NCBI GenBank assembly: GCA_001804165.1
Contig: MHFL01000062.1
Coordinates: 14,789 to 29,527, forward strand
Source of the DNA: Omnitrophica bacterium RIFCSPLOWO2_01_FULL_45_10
GTDB lineage: Bacteria; Omnitrophota; Gorgyraeia; 2-01-FULL-45-10
Reading direction: 5' to 3'
Length of the DNA stretch: 14,739 nt
The notes under the pieces are model-generated. The model searched no databases. It was not told where the DNA came from and saw nothing but the letters and a program-made list of their open reading frames with translations. The position numbers and the translations under genes are program-made. Shown here in pieces: positions 8,315 to 14,739 of the stretch. Position 1 is the stretch's first letter. Every line of letters begins with the position of its first letter.

Positions 8315-8342
8315 CTTGGCCCTTGACCCTTGGCCCTTGACC
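8315..8342 (+). repeat. Heptamer tandem repeat carrying the malQ -35 box
   Basis: A 14-bp unit CTTGGCCCTTGACC is perfectly duplicated (8315-8328 and 8329-8342). Each unit is itself two 7-mers, so the array reads as four CTTGRCC heptamers. The TTGACC of the second heptamer (8323-8328) is correctly placed to serve as the malQ -35 element. Confidence 0.85.
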
Positions 8343-8351
8343 CTATATAAT
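8323..8351 (+). promoter_or_regulatory. sigma70-type promoter for malQ
   Basis: TTGACC (8323-8328, five of six to consensus) is followed by a 17-nt spacer and a perfect TATAAT (8346-8351). The malQ ATG begins at 8360, 8 nt after the -10 box, so transcription should start within about 2 nt of the start codon. The -35 box is embedded in the CTTGRCC repeat. A second TTGACC at 8337 is too close to the -10 box to function with it. Confidence 0.75.
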
Positions 8352-8359
8352 ATAAAATT

Positions 8360-10192
8360 ATGATAAAAAGAGATTCAAATATTCTGCTTAACGCTCCTTC
8401 GAAGGATAAATGGGAAAGGGTCGGCGCGCATAGAAGGGCCGGCGCGGTGGTTCCATTATTCTGTGTCCATTCTAAAAGAAGCGTTGGCATAGGAGATTTT
8501 GACGACCTTAAACTTGTTATAGATTGGTGCGATAAGTCCGGCCTATCCATCCTTCAACTCATGCCGATGAACGAGGTCGGCTCTACATACTGTCCCTATG
8601 ACGCATTGAGTTCGTTCGCCCTTGAGCCCGCGTATATATCATTGGAAGCGCTGTCCGCCGTCGCGAAAAATCGTTCGATGCCCAAAATATCTTCATTGAG
8701 GAAAAGATTTCCCTGCGGGGAGGGCCATGTGGATTACGGTATAAAGGACGCAAAAAAAGGTTTACTAACGGAGATATTCCTCGGAGCCGATAATTCAGAT
8801 TCCAAAGAATTGAAAAAATTCGAGCAGGATAATTCTTATTGGCTCGATGACTTTGCCCTATTTAAAGCGATCAAAGAGGCAAACAACGGCCGGCCATGGT
8901 ACGAATGGGAGGAAGGTTATAGAAATCGCGATTCCGTTATGCTCGAGGATTTCAGAAGAGAGCACGGTAAAGAGGTTGAATTTCAAAGATGGCTTCAATG
9001 GCTCGCTTACAGTCAGTTTAAGAGCGCGAGCGCCCATGCCGAATCTAAGGGCATCAAACTTTGCGGCGACCTTCCGATTCTCATATCGAGAGACTCTGCC
9101 GATGCCTGGACGCATCCCGAATTTTTCAATCTTGACTTTGCCGCCGGCGCGCCTCCTGACATGTACTGCGCCAAAGGCCAGCGGTGGGGCATGCCCACAT
9201 ACGACTGGGACAGGATAAGAGACGATGACTATAAGTATATAAGCGATAAATTAAAATTCGCGGAGGAGTTTTATGATATGCTGAGGATAGATCACGTCGC
9301 GGGCCTATTTCGCATCTGGAGTATTCCTTATGATGAACCGCTTGAAAATGAGGGGCTCAACGGCGTTTTCGACCCTTCCGAAGAGAAGAGATGGAAAGGC
9401 CATGGGTTTCAGATCCTTTCCAAGATGCTTGAAAGCACATCGATGCTTTTGATAGCCGAGGACCTCGGCATAATACCAAAGGTATGCCCTGATACAATGA
9501 GGGAACTCGGCATTCCGGGCAATGATGTCCAGCGCTGGGCAAAAGACTGGAAGGGGAGACGCGATTTTTTAAAGCCCGAAGAATATCGGCTGATTTCCGC
9601 GGCGATGCTGTCCACTCACGACACGACCAATTGGCCCGCGTGGTGGGAGAATGAGGCCGGAACGGTTGACGAGGAACTATTCATAAGGAAATGCCGAGAC
9701 CGCGGAATAGATTATGACTTAGTAAAGAAAGGCCTCTTTGACAAAGAGCTTTCACGGCACGGCAGGTTGAGATGGCTCACCCTTATTCAATCAAGCGCGA
9801 TATTGATAAATATATTGGGAAAGAAAAAAGAGGAGGTATCGGATTTTATTGAGATTTACGAGGATACATATAATGAAAAGGAAAAACTTTGGAGACATTT
9901 AAAGATAAAGGGGCCGATGAGGGAGAAATCGGACGCGGGGATCGTGGCCGAGGCATTAAAAATAACCCATGATTCGCGCTCCATATTCTGCATCGAATCT
10001 CTTCTTGATCATCTATTCTTCGCCAACATTTTAAAAGGCGACCCATACCGATACAGGATAAATCGGCCCGGCACCGTATCTAAGAAGAACTGGTCTTTAA
10101 CGATCCCGATTTCTCTTGAAGAACTATCGGAGCATAAAATCTGTGATGATATAAGAGATATGATTAAAGCGTCAGGCAGACTATTAAAGTAG
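8360..10192 (+). CDS. malQ: 4-alpha-glucanotransferase (amylomaltase, GH77)
   Basis: MalQ moves alpha-1,4-glucan segments between acceptors, releasing glucose during maltodextrin or glycogen turnover in the cytoplasm. Catalytic regions of the GH77 barrel are intact: RIDH (309-312) with nucleophile Asp311, A-E-D-L-G with acid/base Glu367, and STHDTTNWPAWW (418-429) with the His420-Asp421 pair. The N-terminal R-R-A-G-A-V-V-P-L-F (25-34) and the K-R-S-V-G-I-G-D-F segment are also family features. The C-terminal Y-R-I-N-R-P-G-T and K-N-W-S stretch is the usual end of the barrel enzyme. The length of 610 residues lies between the ~500-residue thermophile type and the ~690-residue E. coli type. ATG 8360 is the first usable start because an in-frame TAA lies at 8348-8350. 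No Shine-Dalgarno is present and the -10 box is 8 nt away, so translation is probably leaderless. The transporter gene follows after 8 nt. Confidence 0.93.
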   Translation: MIKRDSNILLNAPSKDKWERVGAHRRAGAVVPLFCVHSKRSVGIGDFDDLKLVIDWCDKSGLSILQLMPMNEVGSTYCPYDALSSFALEPAYISLEALSAVAKNRSMPKISSLRKRFPCGEGHVDYGIKDAKKGLLTEIFLGADNSDSKELKKFEQDNSYWLDDFALFKAIKEANNGRPWYEWEEGYRNRDSVMLEDFRREHGKEVEFQRWLQWLAYSQFKSASAHAESKGIKLCGDLPILISRDSADAWTHPEFFNLDFAAGAPPDMYCAKGQRWGMPTYDWDRIRDDDYKYISDKLKFAEEFYDMLRIDHVAGLFRIWSIPYDEPLENEGLNGVFDPSEEKRWKGHGFQILSKMLESTSMLLIAEDLGIIPKVCPDTMRELGIPGNDVQRWAKDWKGRRDFLKPEEYRLISAAMLSTHDTTNWPAWWENEAGTVDEELFIRKCRDRGIDYDLVKKGLFDKELSRHGRLRWLTLIQSSAILINILGKKKEEVSDFIEIYEDTYNEKEKLWRHLKIKGPMREKSDAGIVAEALKITHDSRSIFCIESLLDHLFFANILKGDPYRYRINRPGTVSKKNWSLTIPISLEELSEHKICDDIRDMIKASGRLLK

Positions 10193-10200
10193 AGGTATTT

Positions 10201-11772
10201 ATGGCTAAGCAAAGGCAGGCGTGGGGAACGAGGCTCGGGATCATAATGGCTGTCGCCGGAAGCGCGATAGGGCTGGGGAATTTTTTGAGATTTCCCGTGC
10301 AGGCGGCCTCGAACGGCGGCGGCGCGTTCATGATCCCCTACTTCATCAGTCTATTTCTTTTGGGCATTCCGCTCATGTGGATAGAATGGACGCTCGGCCG
10401 TTACGGCGGAGGATTCGAGCACGGGACAGCGCCAGGCATATTCCACACGATGTGGCGGAAGAGCCGTTTTATAAAGTACTTCGGAGTCATCGGCATCTTT
10501 GGCCCCTTGGTCATATTCATCTATTATACCTATATAGAGTCCTGGACTCTCGCCTACAGTTTCTTCGCGCTGACAGGAAAATATTCCGGTCTTGGCACCC
10601 AGGAATCCATGCAGTCATTCCTGAGGGGATTTCAGGGGCTTGAGAAGAATCTGTATTTTTCCGGGCTTGGGCCCTCATACCTATTTTTCATAATAACGTT
10701 TTTGGCTAACATAACAGTCATATACTACGGAATAAAAGGCGGGATTGAGAGATTGTGCAAAGTGGCAATGCCCCTCCTTTTCATATTCGGGATAATAATA
10801 ATGCTGCGCGTCCTTTCTCTCGGGATACCCGACCCTTCAAGGCCGTCATGGAATTTAACCAACGGTCTAGGATTTCTATGGAATCCCGATTTTAGCGCCC
10901 TCAGGAGCGCGAAGGTGTGGCTCGCCGCGGCGGGCCAGATATTCTTCACTTTGTCAGTCGGCATCGGCGTGATATTGACTTACGCGAGTTATCTTTCCAA
11001 AGGCGATGATGTTGTCCTGTCCGGGCTATCCGCTGTCAGCACGAACGAATTTGCCGAGGTTGTCATAGGCGGAAGCATAGTGATTCCCGCCGCGTTCATG
11101 TTTTTCGGCCCTCAGGGCGTGGAACAAGTGGCGAGGGCCGGCGCGTTCAATTTAGGTTTTGTTACAATGCCTTTGATATTCGAACGCGTCATCATGGGCG
11201 CTTTCTTCGGCTGTATCTGGTTCCTGCTACTTTTTTTGGCGGGGATCACATCCTCGGTATCTTTAGCGCAGCCCGCGGTCGCCTTTCTGGAGGATGAGTT
11301 CGATATCTCAAGGCCGAGGGCCGTTACCATTTTCGGCATCGTGACATTTCTACTATGTCAGCCCTCTATATTCCTGTTGAGCAAGGGCGTAGTTAACGAG
11401 CTTGACTTCTGGGGCGGAACGTTCTGCCTCGTCCTGTTCGCCACATTCGAGACGATTCTTTTTGCTTGGGTCTTCGGCATGGAAAGGGCATGGACGGAGA
11501 TCCATCATGGCGCGGATATGCGGGTGCCGAGGGTTTATAAATTTATAATAAAATACGTAACGCCTCTATTCTTACTGTTTATATTAGGATTCTGGTTCTA
11601 CCAGGATGGTATCCCAACTCTAATGATGAAGTCAGTGCCTCAGGCCGATAGGCCCGTCGTCCTCGCGACTCGCGCGGGCCTAATTATTCTCTTCCTGATT
11701 TTATCTTACCTGGTTCACGTCGCGTGGCGGAAGAAGAGGCGCGCGGCGAATTTTAAAGGAGCGAAGGCATGA
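10201..11772 (+). CDS. Sodium-dependent transporter of the NSS/SNF family (LeuT fold), large subunit
   Basis: A 523-residue inner-membrane symporter that couples Na+ entry to uptake of an amino acid or related solute. The first helix carries G-L-G-N-F-L-R-F-P (24-32), whose unwound part and Asn bind Na+ and substrate in LeuT, followed by NGGGAF (38-43). G-Q-I-F-F-T-L-S-V-G-I-G (245-256) corresponds to helix 6. TSS (350-352) within I-T-S-S-V-S-L-A-Q-P, followed by AFLEDEF, matches the Na2-site helix 8 region. About 11-12 hydrophobic segments are visible, ending in a basic tail (W-R-K-K-R-R). AGAGG at 10191-10195 lies 5 nt before the ATG. A 34-codon membrane ORF overlaps its stop by 4 nt and looks like a MetS-type small subunit, which hints at methionine/alanine uptake as in Corynebacterium MetPS. 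The substrate is otherwise unknown. Confidence 0.92.
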   Translation: MAKQRQAWGTRLGIIMAVAGSAIGLGNFLRFPVQAASNGGGAFMIPYFISLFLLGIPLMWIEWTLGRYGGGFEHGTAPGIFHTMWRKSRFIKYFGVIGIFGPLVIFIYYTYIESWTLAYSFFALTGKYSGLGTQESMQSFLRGFQGLEKNLYFSGLGPSYLFFIITFLANITVIYYGIKGGIERLCKVAMPLLFIFGIIIMLRVLSLGIPDPSRPSWNLTNGLGFLWNPDFSALRSAKVWLAAAGQIFFTLSVGIGVILTYASYLSKGDDVVLSGLSAVSTNEFAEVVIGGSIVIPAAFMFFGPQGVEQVARAGAFNLGFVTMPLIFERVIMGAFFGCIWFLLLFLAGITSSVSLAQPAVAFLEDEFDISRPRAVTIFGIVTFLLCQPSIFLLSKGVVNELDFWGGTFCLVLFATFETILFAWVFGMERAWTEIHHGADMRVPRVYKFIIKYVTPLFLLFILGFWFYQDGIPTLMMKSVPQADRPVVLATRAGLIILFLILSYLVHVAWRKKRRAANFKGAKA

Positions 11773-11873
11773 GATTATCGGGCTGGATTTTTCTCATTCT
11801 CTCTTGGGGCTTCATCGTCGCGCTCGTCGCGTTTTGTTTCTACAAGGTGTTCGCGAAGAAGAAAGTGGATTAA
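11769..11873 (+). CDS. MetS-like small subunit of the NSS transporter (34 aa)
   Basis: This tiny ORF starts with the ATGA overlap at the end of the transporter gene. It has a strong Shine-Dalgarno, AGGAG at 11757-11761, 7 nt upstream, and ends at TAA 11871-11873. The peptide begins MRLSGWIFLILSWGFIVALV, forms one membrane helix of about 20 residues (roughly 5-25), and ends in a Lys-rich tail (F-A-K-K-K-V-D). Known NSS transporters of the MetP type are followed by a short single-helix partner, MetS, needed for function in Corynebacterium glutamicum. Size, position, coupling, the two Trp residues in the helix and the basic tail fit that picture. No catalytic role is expected; it probably stabilises or activates the transporter in the membrane. 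Position and SD support are strong; homology is judged by eye. Confidence 0.8.
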   Translation: MRLSGWIFLILSWGFIVALVAFCFYKVFAKKKVD

Positions 11874-11886
11874 ATTTTCTCATAGC

Positions 11887-12957
11887 ATGGAACGAGTTGG
11901 TATAAAGAATTTGACAAGAAGCGAACTTGAGAAAGCGTTGGCGGGGTTGGGCGCCGAGAGATATAGGGCGCGGCAGATTTTCAGATGGCTTTACATAGTC
12001 GGAGTAAGGTCGTTCGATGAGATGACAGATATCCCGGAAGACCTTCGCCGGAAGTTGAAGGCGAAATTTCACATAACGCATGCAGCGCTTTTAGATTCGA
12101 GGCGTTCCTCTCTCGATAGCACCACCAAATATCTACTGAAGCTCGAAGACGGCAATACGGTAGAGGCCGTATTGCTGCCCGAGGAGAGAAGGAATACCAT
12201 TTGTCTTTCATCGCAAGTGGGGTGTAAATACTGCTGCGGTTTCTGCGCGAGCTCAATCTTTGGCTTTGTGAGAAATCTTAAGGCATCCGAAATCCTTGAC
12301 GAGGCCATTTTTATCAAAAGAGAGCGGCCGTCCGCGCAAATTACCAATTTGGTCTTTATGGGTATAGGCGAGCCCTTTGATAATTACAATAATGTTTTAA
12401 AAGCGATTAAAATTTTTAATGATAGCGCCGCATTCAATATAGGAGCAAGGCGGATTACCGTGTCGACGTGCGGCATAATCCCCGGGATAGAGAGATTAAA
12501 AAATGAGGGCCTGCAGGTAGAGTTGTCAGTCTCTTTGCACTCGGCAGATGACAGCAAGAGGTCAAAACTTGTTCCGGTAAATAAAATTTATCCTCTGAAG
12601 GAATTAATGAAGGCCGCGAGAGACTATACGGACAAGACAAGCAGGATAATAACCTTTGAGTACGTCATGCTCAGAGATGTAAATTCCTCCAAAGATGACG
12701 CCGGAAAATTAGCGCGGCTCTTGAAAGGAATTAAGTGTAAAGTTAATACGATATCATACAATAGAATTAGTCCGACCGCGACGCCATTTAAGCCGATGAA
12801 GGCGAGGGATTATGAAGCGCCTTCGGAAGCAGACGTTAAAATCTTTATAAGGACGCTAAAAGAAGAAGGCGTCAATGTAGTCCACCGTAAATCTAAAGGG
12901 GCCGATATAGAAGCGGGCTGCGGTCAACTAAAGGCATCGCGATTGAAAAATGCATGA
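11887..12957 (+). CDS. rlmN: Dual-specificity 23S rRNA/tRNA (adenine-C2) methyltransferase, radical SAM
   Basis: RlmN methylates C2 of A2503 in 23S rRNA and A37 in some tRNAs, through radical SAM chemistry with a methyl-Cys intermediate. The 356-residue protein has the N-terminal helical RNA-binding region, then the cluster-binding Cys113, Cys117 and Cys120 (C-x3-C-x2-C). VFMGIGEP follows, then the S-V-S-L-H-S segment and the C-terminal I-E-A-G-C-G-Q-L with Cys345, the usual methyl-carrying Cys. The G-I-G-E-P-F-D-N-Y-N-N-V segment fits RlmN better than Cfr, so antibiotic resistance is not implied. The start ATG is 13 nt after the small subunit gene and has no clear Shine-Dalgarno; downstream alternatives would cut into the conserved N-terminus. 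It overlaps the MFS gene by 8 nt. It consumes SAM, but nothing ties it specifically to metK. Confidence 0.93.
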   Translation: MERVGIKNLTRSELEKALAGLGAERYRARQIFRWLYIVGVRSFDEMTDIPEDLRRKLKAKFHITHAALLDSRRSSLDSTTKYLLKLEDGNTVEAVLLPEERRNTICLSSQVGCKYCCGFCASSIFGFVRNLKASEILDEAIFIKRERPSAQITNLVFMGIGEPFDNYNNVLKAIKIFNDSAAFNIGARRITVSTCGIIPGIERLKNEGLQVELSVSLHSADDSKRSKLVPVNKIYPLKELMKAARDYTDKTSRIITFEYVMLRDVNSSKDDAGKLARLLKGIKCKVNTISYNRISPTATPFKPMKARDYEAPSEADVKIFIRTLKEEGVNVVHRKSKGADIEAGCGQLKASRLKNA

Positions 12958-14269
12958 ACCTGCCATAAAGAAGAGTCTAAGGTTTTCACTGCTCGATGGG
13001 CTATTCGCGAGCATAATGTTTGGCATAAGCGAGACCTTCATCGTGCCTTACGCGATCGCCATGAAGGCGAGCGTAAGGCAGATAGCGGTCTTGTCTTCCT
13101 TGCCGGGCCTCGTAGGGGCGCTTCTGCAGGTAAAATCCGCGAGCATTGTCGAAAGGCTCGGCTCGAGGAAGGAGCTGATAAATTCTTCGGTACTGATTCA
13201 CGCCCTGATGTGGCTTCCCATTATCGCGCTTCCCTATCTTATGTCCGGCGGAGCAGGGGCGCAGCCTATCTTATTGATAATATTCTATACCTTATTCATC
13301 GCGGCCGGTTCGCTGGCGCTGCCGGCATGGTCCAGTTTAATGGCGGACCATGTTCCGGAGACAGAGAGGGGCCGCGTCTTCGGTTGGCGGAACAGGGTTT
13401 TTGGAGCCATTCATGTATTGAGCATGTTTTCGGCCGGTTTAGTCCTTTATCTTTCTAAGCGTTTTGGTTTACACGGATTTCTGGGTTTCACGGGCATATT
13501 TATTATCGCGTTCATCTCTCGGCTAATATCGTGGAATTTTTTGACGCGGATGTATGAGCCGCAGCTAAAAATATCTAAAGAAGATCGTTTTTCGATATTC
13601 GATTTTTTGAAACGGATGAAGAGCTCTAATTTTGGAAGGTTCGTTATATTTGTCGCCGCGATGAATTTCGCCACGCTTTTGGCCGGGCCCTTTTTCAGCG
13701 TCCTCATGCTTAGGGAATTGAAATTCAATTATCTCACTTATACCATAATACTCATGGCCGCTACGCTGACAGGTTTCGCCGCGATGAAAGTATGGGGCAC
13801 GCACGCCGACAGATTTGGGAATCGCAGGATCTTAAGACTAACATCTCTCTTCATTCCTATAATACCGATACTGTGGCTATTTTCTCAAAAACCAATCTAT
13901 CTTATATTCATTCAAGTTTACTCCGGGTTTCTTTGGTCCGGCTTCAACCTGAGCGCCTCTAATTTCATATATGACGCCGTGACGCCTCAGAAGAGAACGC
14001 GGTGCATAGCGTATTTCAATGTCATAAACGGCCTTGCCATATTTTCAGGCGCCACGCTGGGAGGACTTTTGTTGAAATTTCTTCCCAATCTATTCGGATA
14101 TAAGATATTGACGCTTCTATTGATATCGGGAATTTTAAGATTTTTCGCGGCCGGCCTCTGCATGTTCGTGAAGGAAGTGAGGCATGTTAAGGATATCTCA
14201 AATTTAGGATTATTTTATAACATGATGGGCTTCAAACCAGCCCCATCTCTTTCCGTCGAAAAGGAATAG
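12950..14269 (+). CDS. Major facilitator superfamily permease
   Basis: A 439-residue 12-helix secondary transporter of unknown substrate. The loop after helix 2 carries VERLGSRK (67-74) and the matching loop of the second half carries ADRFGNRR (286-293). Both are forms of the MFS motif A (G-x-x-x-D-R-x-G-R-R), which shows the duplicated six-helix halves. P-E-T-E-R-G-R-V-F-G-W-R-N-R (136-149) lies in a cytoplasmic loop, as in many MFS permeases. ATG 12950 lies within the rlmN gene, overlapping its end by 8 nt in another frame; no strong Shine-Dalgarno is seen, which suggests translational coupling. It is the last gene of the malQ block and ends at TAG 14267-14269. No substrate-specific motif was recognised, so export of a drug or uptake of a sugar or nucleoside are all open. 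Confidence 0.88.
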   Translation: MHEPAIKKSLRFSLLDGLFASIMFGISETFIVPYAIAMKASVRQIAVLSSLPGLVGALLQVKSASIVERLGSRKELINSSVLIHALMWLPIIALPYLMSGGAGAQPILLIIFYTLFIAAGSLALPAWSSLMADHVPETERGRVFGWRNRVFGAIHVLSMFSAGLVLYLSKRFGLHGFLGFTGIFIIAFISRLISWNFLTRMYEPQLKISKEDRFSIFDFLKRMKSSNFGRFVIFVAAMNFATLLAGPFFSVLMLRELKFNYLTYTIILMAATLTGFAAMKVWGTHADRFGNRRILRLTSLFIPIIPILWLFSQKPIYLIFIQVYSGFLWSGFNLSASNFIYDAVTPQKRTRCIAYFNVINGLAIFSGATLGGLLLKFLPNLFGYKILTLLLISGILRFFAAGLCMFVKEVRHVKDISNLGLFYNMMGFKPAPSLSVEKE

Positions 14270-14277
14270 GAGGCGGC

Positions 14278-14506
14278 GTAAAATATTTTGTTTCAATGGA
14301 TATTTTTGGCAGATTGACCGTCAGGAGCCCTTTCGGCGGATTTTGCCATCAAGGATTTTTATATCATGTGGTATCTATTAATCTTCTATCTTGCCCTTAT
14401 GGTATACTCCTCTTAATACCTTTGGGAGGTAGCTAAAATCTTGGCAAAATCTATCGCCTTAAGGGCATCCTGCCGGTATCTGCCTACACAGCACAAAATA
14501 TTTTAC
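14278..14506. repeat. 229-bp imperfect foldback element
   Basis: A perfect 14-bp terminal inverted repeat, GTAAAATATTTTGT (14278-14291) and its complement (14493-14506), bounds the segment. Further paired blocks lie in order inside it: GGCAGAT (14308-14314) with ATCTGCC (14478-14484); GCCCTT (14327-14332) with AAGGGC (14461-14466); GATTTTGCC (14339-14347) with GGCAAAATC (14443-14451). The arms thus match over roughly 70-80 bp around a central loop of about 75 bp. No gene of meaningful length lies inside. It could be a MITE-like or decayed mobile element, or a long-stem structured transcript end after the MFS gene. No clear target-site duplication flanks it. Confidence 0.65.
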
Positions 14507-14612
14507 TTTGTGGCTGGGGAATAAGAAGAATCTCCAGCAAACCCTAAAAGTTCCGCCAGATAAAGAGAACGAAAACTTTTATTATGTTCTACCCTGAAGT
14601 AAGATATTTTGT
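14493..14612. repeat. 120-bp inverted-repeat element sharing an end with the foldback
   Basis: ACAAAATATTTTACTT (14493-14508) and AAGTAAGATATTTTGT (14597-14612) are complementary at 15 of 16 positions and bound a 120-bp segment. Inside, TAAAAGTT (14545-14552) pairs with AACTTTTA (14574-14581), and GCTGGGGA (14513-14520) can pair with TCTCCAGC (14531-14538) with one G-T pair. The flanks ACAGC (14488-14492) and ATAGC (14613-14617) differ by one base and might be a worn target duplication. A 40-codon frame without a start codon lies on the minus strand (14625-14506); I do not call it a gene. Confidence 0.5.
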
Positions 14613-14641
14613 ATAGCAAGTGAAGTTACGGGTGGCCGAGG

Positions 14642-14739
14642 TCAAGCCTTGAGGGCTTGAAAAAAGGCGGCGAGTGCTTATGGGATGGGGTTATCCCGAA
14701 TTTTTATAAAGGAAAAATTCGGGATTTGCTGAAAGCAAA
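14642..14739. other. Cluster of strong hairpins at the window end
   Basis: Three perfect stems follow one another. TCAAGCC (14642-14648) pairs with GGCTTGA (14654-14660). ATCCCGAATTTTT (14693-14705) pairs with AAAAATTCGGGAT (14713-14725) across a 7-nt loop. TTTGCT (14725-14730) pairs with AGCAAA (14734-14739) across a 3-nt loop. GGGAT at 14682-14686 offers a competing partner for ATCCC at 14693. None is followed by a T-run on the + strand. It may be a repeat element, a structured RNA or the leader of a gene beyond the window; no known RNA family was recognised. Confidence 0.5.

Noticed and set aside
8191..8550. 119-codon minus-strand frame across the comF/malQ spacer
   Set aside because: It runs over both promoters and the repeats and overlaps the malQ 5' end; there is no recognisable protein character.
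11887..12957. Cfr-type antibiotic-resistance methyltransferase
   Set aside because: The sequence motifs and gene context fit housekeeping RlmN; nothing points specifically to Cfr.
14290..14346. An 18-codon ATG-to-stop frame on the minus strand within the foldback
   Set aside because: It is too short, has no ribosome-binding site, and its sequence is explained by the inverted-repeat arm.
14506..14625. Minus-strand open frame of 40 codons in the right-end repeat region
   Set aside because: It lacks a start codon and Shine-Dalgarno, lies within an inverted repeat, and matches no family I recognise. It could be a decayed gene end, but the sequence alone does not support it.
1..14739. CRISPR array, defence island, prophage or toxin-antitoxin system
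   Set aside because: There are no spaced direct repeats of CRISPR type, no recognisable phage or defence proteins, and every gene of normal length has a metabolic, transport or RNA-modification assignment.

Overview
The window carries 12 protein-coding genes, 11 complete and one truncated at the left edge, packed at high density. Spacers are mostly under 30 nt, and about 470 bp of apparently non-coding, strongly folded sequence lies at the right end. An LptF/LptG-type permease implies a Gram-negative (diderm) cell. The gene set looks like an uncultured bacterium, perhaps of the Omnitrophota/PVC group: a bifunctional PGI/PMI instead of classical Pgi, a short adenosylhomocysteinase, and a long class II aldolase. 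That placement is an inference from protein character, since no rRNA or other marker is present.

Left block, + strand (1-6393): the C-terminal part of PTS enzyme I, a bifunctional phosphoglucose/phosphomannose isomerase, a sugar-phosphate nucleotidyltransferase, S-adenosylmethionine synthetase (metK), adenosylhomocysteinase (ahcY) and a long class II aldolase. The genes are co-directional and closely spaced, so they probably form one operon or a few. They join hexose-phosphate and nucleotide-sugar supply to the SAM/SAH cycle.

Middle block, - strand (8219-6395): a ComF-family phosphoribosyltransferase followed, 1 nt later, by an LptF/G permease. The permease converges on the aldolase with one nucleotide between the stop codons.

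Right block, + strand (8360-14269): 4-alpha-glucanotransferase (malQ), a sodium:neurotransmitter-symporter-family transporter, a 34-codon membrane miniprotein that looks like its MetS-type small subunit, the radical-SAM 23S rRNA methyltransferase rlmN, and an MFS permease. Junctions are 4-13 nt gaps or short overlaps.

Two aspects are unusual. First, the divergent comF/malQ spacer holds two good sigma70-type promoters whose -10 boxes lie 6 and 8 nt from the start codons, with in-frame stops just upstream and no Shine-Dalgarno; both genes look leaderless. Second, three intergenic spacers contain 7-bp-periodic repeats of different unit sequence, one of them a palindromic array, and the right end contains foldback repeats sharing a GTAARATATTTTGT motif. 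I saw no CRISPR array, rRNA, tRNA, recognisable transposase gene, or defence system. Apart from these points the genes are ordinary housekeeping and transport functions.
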